Assembly (NCBI GenBank): GCA_900550375.1
Contig: URRP01000040.1
Location: 1-23,201, forward strand
Source: an uncultured Alistipes sp.
GTDB lineage: Bacteria; Bacteroidota; Bacteroidia; Bacteroidales; Rikenellaceae
Length of the DNA stretch: 23,201 nucleotides
Direction of reading: 5' to 3'
Numbering within the stretch: position 1 is the stretch's first letter; every line of letters starts with the position of its first letter. Positions 1-8,382 of the stretch are shown in pieces. The notes beneath the pieces were generated by a model. That model was given only the letters and a program-made list of their open reading frames with translations. It was not told where the DNA came from and searched no databases. Made by a program: the position numbers and the translations under genes.

Positions 1-2077
1 TGTACATCTGCAACATTTCATCTGTCGAAATATCCGACAGGAGGCTGTACTTCCACCTCTTCGTCGTGCCGTTCCATACCGCACCGGCAGCAACGAACAG
101 GTCGTGCAGCGGCGAGCCGGAAGGGGTGGCGGGCGGTTGCTGGTAGTCCAACTCGGCAGGCTGCCCGGCGACGGTCGACAGGTACGGCAGATCGAGTCCA
201 TTGCCCGACGTGTCGCGCCACTTGTCCGCCAGCAGACCGGCGGGGATGTATTCAGCGACACATTGGATCGTCTCGATGGAGAGCGTGCGGATCTCGACAT
301 AGCCGCCGGCAGTCGTCGGGTAGAGATACACAAGCTTTCCTTTCTGCGAGATGAACGACACCCGCTTTGCCTCCCCTTCGTTGGCGTCCAAACGGAGCAG
401 TTCTATGCCGTTCGACACAACTCGAATCGGAACGCCACTGCGATACTCTACTTGGAAGATTTTGGGTTCAGAGCGGATAGCTGTGCTGCTATTTAGAAAA
501 TCGGAATAAATGTTCAGGGTGGCGTTGTTGACAGCCGTTATCCGCTGAAACGACCCCGAAAATCCATTCGCAGCAGCGACATCCTCTTCGGCGGTACCAT
601 CTGCCGGAACGCCGATTTTCCACGTGTTTTTAGAGGGCGTATACGTCGCTGTCGGGAAGATCGTTTCGTTGGGATGCAGCATATCGCGCGGCAGCATATA
701 CCGCTCCGGCTGGCCCCCGTTCCACAGCGCGGCGGCCTCATCAGCTGAGAGGGAGTAGTTAAAGAGCCGAAGACCAATGATTCGACCTTTAAATGGAAGA
801 ATCCCATATGACAAGCTTCCGAGCGTGAATATTTCCGGCGGCGTGATGCCCGAATGGTCTGTGTTTGACCCGATGTCCGATGAATTGATATATACCGTAG
901 CTATTTCATCCTTTTTTACGGAAACGACAACGAGATAGAGCGTGTCCGGTTTAATCGGGACTCGCCCTATCACTTTTCCGAATCCGACTCGCACTTCCGA
1001 GTGTATCGTTTGGATGGATATTCCGGGGGCAATGAGGTGCGAGAGGTGGTCTGCATAGACGAATTGCTGATCGTTGTCGGTCAAATCAGGATAGAAGAGA
1101 GCCGCAAGGGTTCGGTCGCCATCGATAAGCAAGGCCGGATCGGCGGACAGGAAGCGGCCCTCACCCATCTGCACACCCGTCTGCTTCCCCTGCAACGGCG
1201 CGATCTGTGCCGAGGGAACACAGCCCGTCTCGGGATCGAGGTCGGCTTTGTTGGCGATCTTCTCGTCAATACCTTCCGCAGCCGTATTTGCCGCTTGCGC
1301 TGCGGCATTGGCCGTTACTGCTGCGGCATCAGCTTCTTCAGTCGCTGTGGCTGCTGCCTCGGCAGCCGAGGCAGCAGCCACAGCCTCGTTTCGAGCCTCT
1401 TCTGCCATACGTTCGGCCCTATCCGAAGCACTCTTCGCATCTTCTGTCGCAGCCTTAGCCTCCTTTGTTGCCGTTGCCGCCGCCTGTGCAGCGTCGTTTG
1501 CTTCGGCCGCAGCCTCTGTCGCCGGTCGTTGCAGCTCCGCGATCTGTTCGGGCGTCAGATCGTCGTACGTCACGCCGAGTGCCCGTTCCCCCGTATCTTC
1601 ATCACCGATGAACCAGTTGCCGTTTTCGCCTACATAAGGTGTTTTACCATCGTCGCCGCGTGTCGCCGCGAAATCCATGTTGACCCAGATGCAGGGTGTA
1701 TGCAACGTGACGACGGGTTGTGCTGTCCGGCTCAGTACAGCGCTGGGCGTTGCTCCCTGCCGCAAAACTTCGATTGAGGCATCAAATCCCATGCGTACAA
1801 ATTTATCGTGCAGCAACCGCACGCCGATCGTCGCGGTTCCGGGTGTCAGCGACCCCGTATCCTCGGCAGATAGGGGGCACAATAACATTCCGCGTGCGGC
1901 TTGCGAGACGTCGACCGAATTTTCGGCGGAACATTTCACGATGTGGTGTCCCATCGCCGTCGTTGCGATGTCGATCTCCACATCATAGCCTGACAGATCG
2001 AGGACCTTCCCTTCGGTATGTGCTTCGAACCGCAGGACTACGGTCTCTCCGGCATATATATAAGCTCTCTTTCTCAT
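1..2077 (-). CDS. Phage tail fibre protein, N-terminal 692 residues (partial)
   Basis: Last gene of the leftward late operon; it runs off the left edge with no stop, so the C-terminus is missing. The chosen start is the ATG at 2075-2077, ten bases after the stop of the upstream gene. In order I see an N-terminal baseplate-attachment-like region (about residues 1-150), a long Ala/Glu/Thr-rich stretch (about 180-275) expected to form a trimeric coiled coil, and a region (about 330-450) whose end reads GLRLFNYSLSADEAAALW, typical of a laminin-G/concanavalin-like fold in phage and surface glycan-binding proteins. By position it corresponds to Mu gp49-type fibres. It probably recognises a host surface glycan at adsorption; the receptor cannot be read from sequence. 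A perfect inverted repeat lies inside the coiled-coil segment. Confidence 0.85.
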   Translation of the reverse strand, partial: MRKRAYIYAGETVVLRFEAHTEGKVLDLSGYDVEIDIATTAMGHHIVKCSAENSVDVSQAARGMLLCPLSAEDTGSLTPGTATIGVRLLHDKFVRMGFDASIEVLRQGATPSAVLSRTAQPVVTLHTPCIWVNMDFAATRGDDGKTPYVGENGNWFIGDEDTGERALGVTYDDLTPEQIAELQRPATEAAAEANDAAQAAATATKEAKAATEDAKSASDRAERMAEEARNEAVAAASAAEAAATATEEADAAAVTANAAAQAANTAAEGIDEKIANKADLDPETGCVPSAQIAPLQGKQTGVQMGEGRFLSADPALLIDGDRTLAALFYPDLTDNDQQFVYADHLSHLIAPGISIQTIHSEVRVGFGKVIGRVPIKPDTLYLVVVSVKKDEIATVYINSSDIGSNTDHSGITPPEIFTLGSLSYGILPFKGRIIGLRLFNYSLSADEAAALWNGGQPERYMLPRDMLHPNETIFPTATYTPSKNTWKIGVPADGTAEEDVAAANGFSGSFQRITAVNNATLNIYSDFLNSSTAIRSEPKIFQVEYRSGVPIRVVSNGIELLRLDANEGEAKRVSFISQKGKLVYLYPTTAGGYVEIRTLSIETIQCVAEYIPAGLLADKWRDTSGNGLDLPYLSTVAGQPAELDYQQPPATPSGSPLHDLFVAAGAVWNGTTKRWKYSLLSDISTDEMLQMY
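1344..1384. repeat. 41-bp palindrome in the tail fibre gene
   Basis: Two perfect 19-bp arms (1344-1362 and 1366-1384) are separated by CAG, whose outer bases can also pair. The palindrome encodes Ala-rich coiled-coil sequence, so repeated GCN codons partly explain it, but 19 matching base pairs are more than codon bias requires. The mRNA could form a very stable hairpin between the attachment and receptor-binding parts of the fibre. Confidence 0.9.
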
Positions 2078-2086
2078 ATCTTAATC

Positions 2087-2392
2087 TTATTTTCCAAACG
2101 GACAACTCGTTGTATTTTGTCGCCGCGCCTCGGAACCCTCTTCGGTCACGTCAGCAACGACGAGTCCGGGCACTTGCTGTTCGACGTAATCTATAAAAGC
2201 ATTCAATCGATCTTCATAGGCGCTCTGATCCATTTGCGATAATGTAGTATTTGAAATCGCGCCGAAAGATTTCTGTCCAATCGTGAACGCCAGCCGCCCG
2301 TCATAGGTGGTGCGTGACGATTCGCTGCCGTTGACGTATTTTTTCACAACCAGCGTCAGCGAGCGCTGATATCCCGTGTTTACGTAAGCCAT
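2087..2392 (-). CDS. Small tail-associated protein, unknown (101 aa)
   Basis: I do not recognise this family. It lies between the tail protein I homologue and the tail fibre, overlaps the end of the former by 13 bases, and ends 10 bases before the fibre start. The protein is soluble, with no signal or membrane segment. It has a beta-rich N-terminal half (SLTLVVKKYVNG) and a helical segment near residues 55-75. Its position between baseplate and fibre genes suggests a fibre-attachment or fibre-assembly role, but that is context only. Confidence 0.75.
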   Translation of the reverse strand: MAYVNTGYQRSLTLVVKKYVNGSESSRTTYDGRLAFTIGQKSFGAISNTTLSQMDQSAYEDRLNAFIDYVEQQVPGLVVADVTEEGSEARRQNTTSCPFGK

Positions 2393-3102
2393 ATTATATC
2401 TGGTTCAAAATCATATTTGTATGTGCCGTCCTCGGTAGGCGATATGGATAAGATACCGCCTTCGGGGTCTTCGTAAATCGTAACCGTGTCAGAATCGGAT
2501 TCCCCGACGCCAATCGTAAAAGATAAAGCACTGTCTGCCGTAATGCGAATTGTAGAGGCCACGGCCGTACCGCCTGTGCTGGCATATAGTTTTATTTCGC
2601 CATTGTCCATGCGTCGACCGTAGAGACGTATCGTGACGGTCTCTATATAATCCACTTTCTCGCAAACGTAGGATGTATATTCTACTGATAGGCGCTCGTC
2701 CGTCTTTTCACACGTGTAATCTTGGTAGATTACCGAATAAGTTACATTCCCATTTCCAATCAGATAGCGTTTATCGGCGGCTTTGTATTTGTCGATGAGC
2801 GCCCGCAGGCGTGCTTCGTCATAGGCGGATTCGGATAAAATGCGCACGCGAAAATCATAGCTTCCGGTATCGAAATTATCGATGATGACATCGATTCCCA
2901 TCTCATCAAGAATCATTCGCTCGATCATGATCGACGAGGAGTCATAGCGTGCGCGTCGTCGCGACTCCTCGTGCCATGTCTGCGAACGGTCGTGCAGGTC
3001 TGCGAACGACGCCAGCAATATGCGCAACAGGTGAACGATGCGCGGCTGCCGCATTACGAGCGGGAGGTTCCAAACGAGATATTTGTTCCAATCAATCCGC
3101 AT
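2380..3102 (-). CDS. Baseplate wedge protein, P2 gpI / Mu gp48-like by position
   Basis: About 240 aa starting at the ATG at 3100-3102. The frame is open further upstream to 3327, but that part overlaps baseplate J by over 200 bases and reads as low-quality sequence, so the later start, with an 11-base overlap, is preferred. The N-terminus (WNKYLVWNLPLVMRQP) and the region RILLASFADLHDRSQTWHE suit a tail protein I fold that caps baseplate J and connects to fibres. The C-terminal half is beta-rich and acidic, perhaps a small Ig-like domain (about residues 160-240) that could hold the fibre. Identity rests mostly on gene order J, I, fibre, as in P2 and Mu. Confidence 0.65.
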   Translation of the reverse strand: MRIDWNKYLVWNLPLVMRQPRIVHLLRILLASFADLHDRSQTWHEESRRRARYDSSSIMIERMILDEMGIDVIIDNFDTGSYDFRVRILSESAYDEARLRALIDKYKAADKRYLIGNGNVTYSVIYQDYTCEKTDERLSVEYTSYVCEKVDYIETVTIRLYGRRMDNGEIKLYASTGGTAVASTIRITADSALSFTIGVGESDSDTVTIYEDPEGGILSISPTEDGTYKYDFEPDIIWLT

Positions 3103-3946
3103 CTTGAGAGAGGTAAGAGATGGATAGGTTGTCGATAATAAAACTGCCGCTGGTCGAAGCGTAGGAGGTTCCTGCCAACACGGTATACGCTCCGCCGTCG
3201 CTTGATGTCGAAACGCTCTGCAAGACGACATCCACGACGCCTTCGGCAGCTTGTATGGCATCGACAAGTTTCGTCTTATTGAACACGCCGCCGTACAGAA
3301 TGCCGTCGATATATTTCTGGACGGCAATGCCTACAGGTTTAACTCCGTCGGTAATACGCTCGCCTGATGAGTTCAACAACAGAGGATCGTAGTTGACTTG
3401 CGCTGTGATGCGCAGGCGATCGCTCTGTTTGCTCACGAAGGTCATACGCGTACCAGCCGGTGCGATGCGTTGCATATAGGTACCGAATCGCGACAGCTCG
3501 TCGGCGCTCAGCGGGACCTTCTCCTTCTTGGAAACGAGCACCCGCACGCGGAGAATGTCGTTCGTGTCGAGATAGGTTCGCGCCGCCGCGAACTCCACGA
3601 TGCGCGTCGAATCGTCCTGCGTGGCATATTCGAAAACATACGTCGCGGGATTGTAGACGAGTGAATGACCGTCCTGATATTCCAACGCGCGCTGCTGGAA
3701 CCACGGCTCGGAGGCGATGTAGCGGTCGTCGATGGCTGCCGTCACCTCGTCGGATGTCGTTGCGAAAAGTCGCTCGCATAGGTAACTGGCCATTGCTACG
3801 ACGTAAATGAGTGCGGCCTCGAAACTTACGCGCGAGAACTGCTCGTCGAAGGTTTTCGTTGCGTCGAGGTTATACATCTGAGCGATTGTTGCATCGTCGA
3901 TGAACGCCTGCTTGATCGTATCCGTTATTTCTACCAAACTTCTCAT
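3092..3946 (-). CDS. Baseplate assembly protein J (Mu gp47-like)
   Basis: This 284-aa protein has the layout of the baseplate J / gp47 family: a helical N-terminal region (residues 1-95), a beta-rich middle containing VRVLVSKKEKVPLSADEL, and a C-terminal part with NYDPLLLNSSGERI followed by QKYIDGILYGGVFNKTKLVDAIQAAEGVVDV. The last pattern (long helix, then turn and VDAI..EGV.D) is characteristic of gpJ proteins. It is expected to form the baseplate wedge around the central hub. Its ATG overlaps the stop of the LysM-like gene as ATGA, implying translational coupling. Confidence 0.85.
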   Translation of the reverse strand: MRSLVEITDTIKQAFIDDATIAQMYNLDATKTFDEQFSRVSFEAALIYVVAMASYLCERLFATTSDEVTAAIDDRYIASEPWFQQRALEYQDGHSLVYNPATYVFEYATQDDSTRIVEFAAARTYLDTNDILRVRVLVSKKEKVPLSADELSRFGTYMQRIAPAGTRMTFVSKQSDRLRITAQVNYDPLLLNSSGERITDGVKPVGIAVQKYIDGILYGGVFNKTKLVDAIQAAEGVVDVVLQSVSTSSDGGAYTVLAGTSYASTSGSFIIDNLSISYLSQDAD

Positions 3947-4176
3947 AATATGTTTATCTCAGTGTCGTCGCATCCTGTGGCCGGTGCGATATCTTCGGCC
4001 TCGAAATAAGCCACGACAGCCGCGTTGCGAACCTCGGGGATCTCGACCTCTGCGGGCGGCATATCGGTCACGCTGCATCCGGCGGCCTGTGCGATGTCGT
4101 ATGCAGCCTCCACGCTGCCGGCATAGCGTACGGCCATATCGAAGAACGTCTGCCGAGGCTCTGTCCTAACTCTCAT
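3943..4176 (-). CDS. LysM-like tail protein (P2 gpX-like)
   Basis: A 77-aa protein. Residues 8-45 (QTFFDMAVRYAGSVEAAYDI, then AQAAGCSVTDMPPAEVEIP) fit a degenerate LysM repeat: an alpha-beta unit with a conserved D.A..Y.G and a closing IP. P2 gpX and similar tail proteins of contractile phages are single LysM domains of about this size that bind the hub. It overlaps the preceding gene by 11 bases and the following one by 4, so it belongs to the baseplate operon. The assignment is from motif and position, not alignment. Confidence 0.65.
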   Translation of the reverse strand: MRVRTEPRQTFFDMAVRYAGSVEAAYDIAQAAGCSVTDMPPAEVEIPEVRNAAVVAYFEAEDIAPATGCDDTEINIL

Positions 4177-4480
4177 ACGAAGCCTCGATTTTAAGTTCGT
4201 TGTTTTTATATTCTACGGCCACGACAGCCATGCCGTCGCCGCGCAGCTGCGAGCATGTAGCGGCAATGAAGGCATCGGTATCGTCATCGCGCAGAAACCG
4301 CATGGCACCGGCCCCGACCGTAGGCGTAGCCTTGAATTCTCCAGAAGAAGCTACGACCAGCAGTGCTTGGTTCTGCGACAAAATGTCGCCCATGGCGATG
4401 CCTTGCACAATGCGGCCTTCCGCATCGCGCATGATATGCGCCACCAGATCGGGCGCGCAGAGTATCCCGAAATTCTTCAT
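4166..4480 (-). CDS. Baseplate protein at the gpW/gp25 position (104 aa)
   Basis: It lies between the gpV-like spike and the LysM/gpJ genes, where Mu encodes gp46 and P2 encodes gpW, both T4 gp25-like wedge proteins. The size (104 aa) is right. The segment SSGEFKATPTVGAGAMRFL resembles the GE....P..G turn seen in gp25 proteins, but this is weak. The stop of the spike gene and this start overlap as TGATG. A small lineage-specific baseplate protein is the alternative. Confidence 0.55.
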   Translation of the reverse strand: MKNFGILCAPDLVAHIMRDAEGRIVQGIAMGDILSQNQALLVVASSGEFKATPTVGAGAMRFLRDDDTDAFIAATCSQLRGDGMAVVAVEYKNNELKIEASYES

Positions 4481-5010
4481 CAGTGCGTGATCTTATCGTC
4501 AAACAATCCCCTGCTCGACGGCATAGGTAACGTGTCTACTGCCCACAATGCAGCCTTCTCCTTCAAGGCGCCGCCGCCATCGTTCGGCACGACTGTCCAT
4601 CTTTTAAATGCCGTTTTTAGAGAGTTTAAATCTTTTTTTATTTCCGTAATTTCATTAAGAAGAGCCTCCTCTTTCACTATACCGCCAAGCGTCCCACCGT
4701 TGATCGTCAGCATATCGGCACTTACGACGATCTTCTGCACCGCGGACACGCTGATGATGATGTTCAGGTACTCGTTGTTCTCTATCGATGCGACGACGAC
4801 CCACGCTCCGATTGCAGGGACGACAAGCATCTCCGATCCCCCAACGGGCGTCAGGCGGACATCGTCGAGGTCATAACCGTCGTCGATATGCACAGAACAG
4901 GTCTGCGCCGTCTCATCGACGGCCGCAACGGTTCCCATTCTTAGCACCATCGGCACTGCACCTCCAGCCAGACGCCGAATGCAATTTCGTATTTCATCCT
5001 GTCGACTCAT
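4480..5010 (-). CDS. Baseplate spike protein, gpV / Mu gp45-like
   Basis: A 176-aa protein. Residues 22-75 form an OB-like module (MGTVAAVDETAQTCSVHIDD, then PAIGAWVVVASIENNEYLNI), as in gpV/gp45 spike proteins. A short beta-rich stretch (INGGTLGGIV) and a predicted coiled-coil helix (about 112-135, EEALLNEITEIKKDLNSLKT) follow. The trimeric spike sits under the hub and pierces the outer membrane. No His/Cys cluster for an apical iron is obvious. Its ATG overlaps the stop of the hub gene as ATGA. Confidence 0.8.
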   Translation of the reverse strand: MSRQDEIRNCIRRLAGGAVPMVLRMGTVAAVDETAQTCSVHIDDGYDLDDVRLTPVGGSEMLVVPAIGAWVVVASIENNEYLNIIISVSAVQKIVVSADMLTINGGTLGGIVKEEALLNEITEIKKDLNSLKTAFKRWTVVPNDGGGALKEKAALWAVDTLPMPSSRGLFDDKITH

Positions 5011-5972
5011 TGCGCATCTTGTTTTTTCAGTACGCGGCCTATTTCCACCTCGCGGCGAAAGCCGCCCATGCCGGAGGTCGTGGTTACGGCATCGATCATA
5101 TAGCGGCCAAATCTGTTCCCGCTGAAACGTCGGTCGCGGATCTCGGCCGCCATGCCCGGTTCGGAGTATGGTACGCCGAAGGTGAGAAGAGTGCCGGAAA
5201 ATCCCCCATATTTCATTGTTTTGAGCCGGTCTTCAGCCAGCTGTTTCAACTCGGCGACGGTCGTGACATTATAGAAGTGCAGCGTCGTGATCGCCGCGGC
5301 GTCCGAGTCACCTACGTCGGCCGTCAGTTTCTTATTGTCACGCAGGATCGACACGGCGCGTACATGGATTCTGACGTCGCCATCGCGGCGGAATGTCAGA
5401 TCGGGACGGATGACGTTGCGTTCAATATCGTAACGGACCGTGCCGCTGTTCATATCGTAATATGGCACCGTGACGTGCAGCGTCTTCTCCTTGAAGAACG
5501 CCTGTAAGCCATAGGTTTTGACCAACTTTTCCAGTACGTCGAAGACACTGCCGCCGGGCTTGATCTGAAATGGCGAGAGTGTCACATCGGGCAGGTCGTG
5601 CATCTTCGCATCCGGCAACACGTAGGCGATGATCTCCTTTAACTTGACGCTCGACCAGCTGCGCGCTTTGGGGGACATCCGTTTGAGACGGTACGTCTCA
5701 TCTTCGCACTGGATGACTACGGGGCGCCGCTGTGTGACATCGACGACGTACCCGCGGAACTCCTCGGTCTTCCGGCCGTTGTATCCCAGTGCGATGACGA
5801 CTTCGTCGCCGCCCTTGATCTCGTTGCACAAGTACTTCCCGTCGTACTCCGCCGGCAGGGTAATCTCGGCCGTCGCGGCGATCTCCTTGCGCGAACGCCG
5901 CACCTTCACACTCGACAGCGTGCGGAAGATATAACGGCCAACCGTGGCCTCTTTCACCGGCACCAGACTCAT
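5007..5972 (-). CDS. Baseplate hub protein, gpD / Mu gp44-like
   Basis: 321 aa starting at the ATG at 5970-5972, which overlaps the upstream stop as ATGA. The frame is open upstream to 6107, but that part lies inside the DUF6046-like gene and is not favoured. Features of late-control D/gp44 hubs are visible: an N-terminal beta barrel with VGRYIFRTLSSVKVRRSR, a middle domain with VFDVLEKLVKTYGLQAFFKE, and a C-terminal QLAEDRLKTMKYGGFSG followed by a GMAAEIRDRRFSGNRF loop like those before the conserved Y.I..V. segment. The hub trimer forms the tail end between tube and spike. Confidence 0.82.
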   Translation of the reverse strand: MSLVPVKEATVGRYIFRTLSSVKVRRSRKEIAATAEITLPAEYDGKYLCNEIKGGDEVVIALGYNGRKTEEFRGYVVDVTQRRPVVIQCEDETYRLKRMSPKARSWSSVKLKEIIAYVLPDAKMHDLPDVTLSPFQIKPGGSVFDVLEKLVKTYGLQAFFKEKTLHVTVPYYDMNSGTVRYDIERNVIRPDLTFRRDGDVRIHVRAVSILRDNKKLTADVGDSDAAAITTLHFYNVTTVAELKQLAEDRLKTMKYGGFSGTLLTFGVPYSEPGMAAEIRDRRFSGNRFGRYMIDAVTTTSGMGGFRREVEIGRVLKKQDAQ

Positions 5973-6631
5973 GACCAGCCCTCCCTTATTTCGAGTTGCA
6001 CGTCGCGATCCGACACGGCCGAGATCGTGAATGTCTGCATGGACTGTATACCTTCTTCGCCCGGCAGCGAGGCGTTGCGTATGACGATACGATCGATGCC
6101 GCAACATCGGTTCAAGATGTTGTTCTGCACCACCAGCCCGCCGCGCTTGTTGATGAGGTTCGTGAGCTGCGCGACCTGATCGTAGGGATAGTCGTCGTTG
6201 TCTTCGTTGATGAGCACGCCGCGGATCGATACGTCGAAGCCGTTGTGTGCGACCTCTTCGATAACGGGCATCCGTCCGTCGCCGAGTTGCGTCTGCACGA
6301 TAGTCTTCGAGACGGACACGCCGATGAGCGGATCCACGGGAAACGTCCAGCCGTCGATCGTGAGCGGCGAGACGAAAAGATCACCGCTCTGCGCTGCGGC
6401 GTACCCCAACGTGGAACAGCGAGCCGCTGTGCCCGTGAGACTACCGTCCCACACGCGCGGCGCGGAGTCCAGCGTTTCACCTTGTACGTCGGGATAGGAG
6501 TCAGGAAGCAGCGTTTCACGGTCGTAGTTCACACGCCGTATGTGCGACGTGAGGTACGTATACAGATCGACGGCCGAGACGATGCCCGACGTGTCGAAGA
6601 TATGATCCTTGATGGATACCGGCAGCTTCAT
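5969..6631 (-). CDS. DUF6046-like tail/baseplate protein (Mu gp43 / gpN position)
   Basis: 220 aa directly after the tape measure gene (TAATG overlap) and before the hub gene (ATGA overlap). Residues about 105-170 (VSKTIVQTQLGDGRMPVIEE, then NGFDVSIRGVLINEDNDDYP and QVAQLTNLIN) resemble the Bacteroidetes DUF6046 tail family, which recalls LysM-linked DNA-circularisation and baseplate proteins near tape measures. It probably forms a ring between tube and hub. The C-terminus ends with a beta segment (QTFTISAVSDRDVQLEI) like those that dock on the tube. Function is inferred from position. Confidence 0.7.
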   Translation of the reverse strand: MKLPVSIKDHIFDTSGIVSAVDLYTYLTSHIRRVNYDRETLLPDSYPDVQGETLDSAPRVWDGSLTGTAARCSTLGYAAAQSGDLFVSPLTIDGWTFPVDPLIGVSVSKTIVQTQLGDGRMPVIEEVAHNGFDVSIRGVLINEDNDDYPYDQVAQLTNLINKRGGLVVQNNILNRCCGIDRIVIRNASLPGEEGIQSMQTFTISAVSDRDVQLEIREGWS

Positions 6632-8382
6632 TACTGTATAGCGAGTTGTTCGGCGCCGTTGACGGCGCGCAACAACGCCTCCTCGACCACCGAGGTGATG
6701 TCGTCGCGCGACTCGCGCACCGAAGTGTTGAACGACTGACTGCCCACGAGCGAACCGATGGTGACGTTGACGACCTTCTGCTGCCGCCCGCCGCCCGCTG
6801 CTGCGAGTGCCGCCTGCATTGCTGCGGCATCCGGCGCTGTGCCGCCGGACGTCATACTGCCGTCAGAAATGGGTACAGCATTGGCTGCGTCGCCGAAATT
6901 CTCCGACAGGTAGCTCTCGATCGCCGCGGCTGCGCCTTGGTTATAATACGCCGCGGACATGAATCGATTGCCGAGCAACGGGACATTTTTGAGAAGGCCG
7001 CCGGCGGTGGTCTTACGCAGCGATTTATCGAGATATCCTTGGCGGATATTCCGAAGCGATTCTTCGAACTCAGATTTCCCCTGCGGACTCATCGCCGATA
7101 TATCGTACCCGCCGAGCCACTCATTTACGTCTCTGCTGCCCGCCGCAATATTGGCGGGCTTGTTGGCGGAAAACATATTGATACCATCAACAACGCTCTG
7201 CGTAAACTTGACAAGTCCAATGCGCAAGGGTAACAACGACTCTCCAAGCTGGGTAACCGAGACGTTGAGTTTGTTTCGCAACTCCTCAGAGAGCAGCACG
7301 GCGTCGTCTTTGGCGATCTCGCGTACACGCGACAGTTCGAGTTCCGAGTCGGCGAAGTTGCGCAGCTGATCCTTGAACGTCGCGGCGCGGTCGGCAGCGG
7401 TGTTCAGCAGGGCGTTGATACCCTCAGACCCCGCAAACTGATTGCGCAGTTTGACGACGCCTGCGTCGCCGGACTTCTCGTATTCGGCTGCGAACTTCCC
7501 GCTCAGTTCTTCGAGCAGTGTCGATACGGGGCGAATATTGCCGCTTTTGTCGAACATCTTGACGCCGGCGGCCGTGAAGCCCTTGATGACGCCGGCATTT
7601 GTCAGATCGCGGAACAGCGCCTGCGTCATCGTCGCAGCCTGATCGCGTGACGACGAACGCATGGTGAAGAGCGTGAACATCTTCAACGCCTCCTCGTATC
7701 CCTGCCCCGAAGATGCCGCAGCGCCCGCGAAGCGGGGTATGAGCTGCGCAATCTGATCGAAGGTGATGTTACCGGCCTTGAGCGTCGCGTAAGATTTGGA
7801 CTGGAAGTCGTCGATCGAGCGGTTCGAGAACCCGAAGTTGGCCTGCGCGAGTGCCAATCCCTGCACCCACGCGTTCGGATCGGCGCCCAGCAGCCGCGCG
7901 AACTCCATCCCCTTACGGACTATCGGCGCGGCCGCAGCGCCCGACAATCCTGTCACGGACTGTACGTCATAGAACGCTGAGTTTGTTTTCGAGAGGTCGA
8001 AGCCGCCGCCATAAGCTGTTGACATGACCAGCTCCTTGAGCTGCTGCAACTCCGAACGGGTCTTGCCGAGATTCAGGTTTGCAAGGTTGCGGAACTCGTG
8101 ATTGAAGCGCGCTGCCTGATCTGTGGCACGTTTCAGTGCCACCGTCGTGCCGGCGATGGCTGCACCGGCGATTACCGCGGGGTTACGTAGCATGTCGAAT
8201 CCGCGCGAAAGGCCGGGTATCTCGGCTGCGGCCGTTTTGATATTGTCATTGAACGTCAGCGTCTGACGGTTGAGCGACGACATCACTTTATTGGCAGACT
8301 CTCCCCGCACGCCAATTTTATCCAGCGTCGGGGAGAGTCTGTCCCTCCCGATAATGTCGTATATGACCTCTCGAACGTTCAT
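6631..8382 (-). CDS. Tail tape measure protein
   Basis: 583 aa, the longest complete gene of the tail module, lying between the tail chaperone pair and the baseplate genes as tape measures do. It is Ala-rich and helical, starts VREVIYDIIGRDRLSPTLDK (common in phage tape measures), has a hydrophobic segment near residues 65-85 (NPAVIAGAAIAGTTVALK), and carries long helices through residue 480. It is a little shorter than Mu gp42 (about 690 aa), so a tail somewhat shorter than Mu's is expected. Its ATG overlaps the stop of the frameshifted chaperone product as ATGA, and its stop overlaps the next start. Confidence 0.9.
   Translation of the reverse strand: MNVREVIYDIIGRDRLSPTLDKIGVRGESANKVMSSLNRQTLTFNDNIKTAAAEIPGLSRGFDMLRNPAVIAGAAIAGTTVALKRATDQAARFNHEFRNLANLNLGKTRSELQQLKELVMSTAYGGGFDLSKTNSAFYDVQSVTGLSGAAAAPIVRKGMEFARLLGADPNAWVQGLALAQANFGFSNRSIDDFQSKSYATLKAGNITFDQIAQLIPRFAGAAASSGQGYEEALKMFTLFTMRSSSRDQAATMTQALFRDLTNAGVIKGFTAAGVKMFDKSGNIRPVSTLLEELSGKFAAEYEKSGDAGVVKLRNQFAGSEGINALLNTAADRAATFKDQLRNFADSELELSRVREIAKDDAVLLSEELRNKLNVSVTQLGESLLPLRIGLVKFTQSVVDGINMFSANKPANIAAGSRDVNEWLGGYDISAMSPQGKSEFEESLRNIRQGYLDKSLRKTTAGGLLKNVPLLGNRFMSAAYYNQGAAAAIESYLSENFGDAANAVPISDGSMTSGGTAPDAAAMQAALAAAGGGRQQKVVNVTIGSLVGSQSFNTSVRESRDDITSVVEEALLRAVNGAEQLAIQ

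Noticed and set aside
1001..1777. Plus-strand frames over the fibre gene (258 and 129 codons, Cys- or Ala-rich)
   Set aside because: They mirror the repetitive Ala codons of the fibre coiled coil and lack any initiation context or domain.
3103..3327. Upstream extension of the tail protein I frame
   Set aside because: It lies within baseplate J; composition is unlike a protein domain and the downstream ATG gives the normal short overlap.
5973..6107. Upstream extension of the hub gene
   Set aside because: It overlaps the DUF6046-like gene by 139 bases; the ATG at 5972 gives an ATGA overlap as in neighbouring genes.
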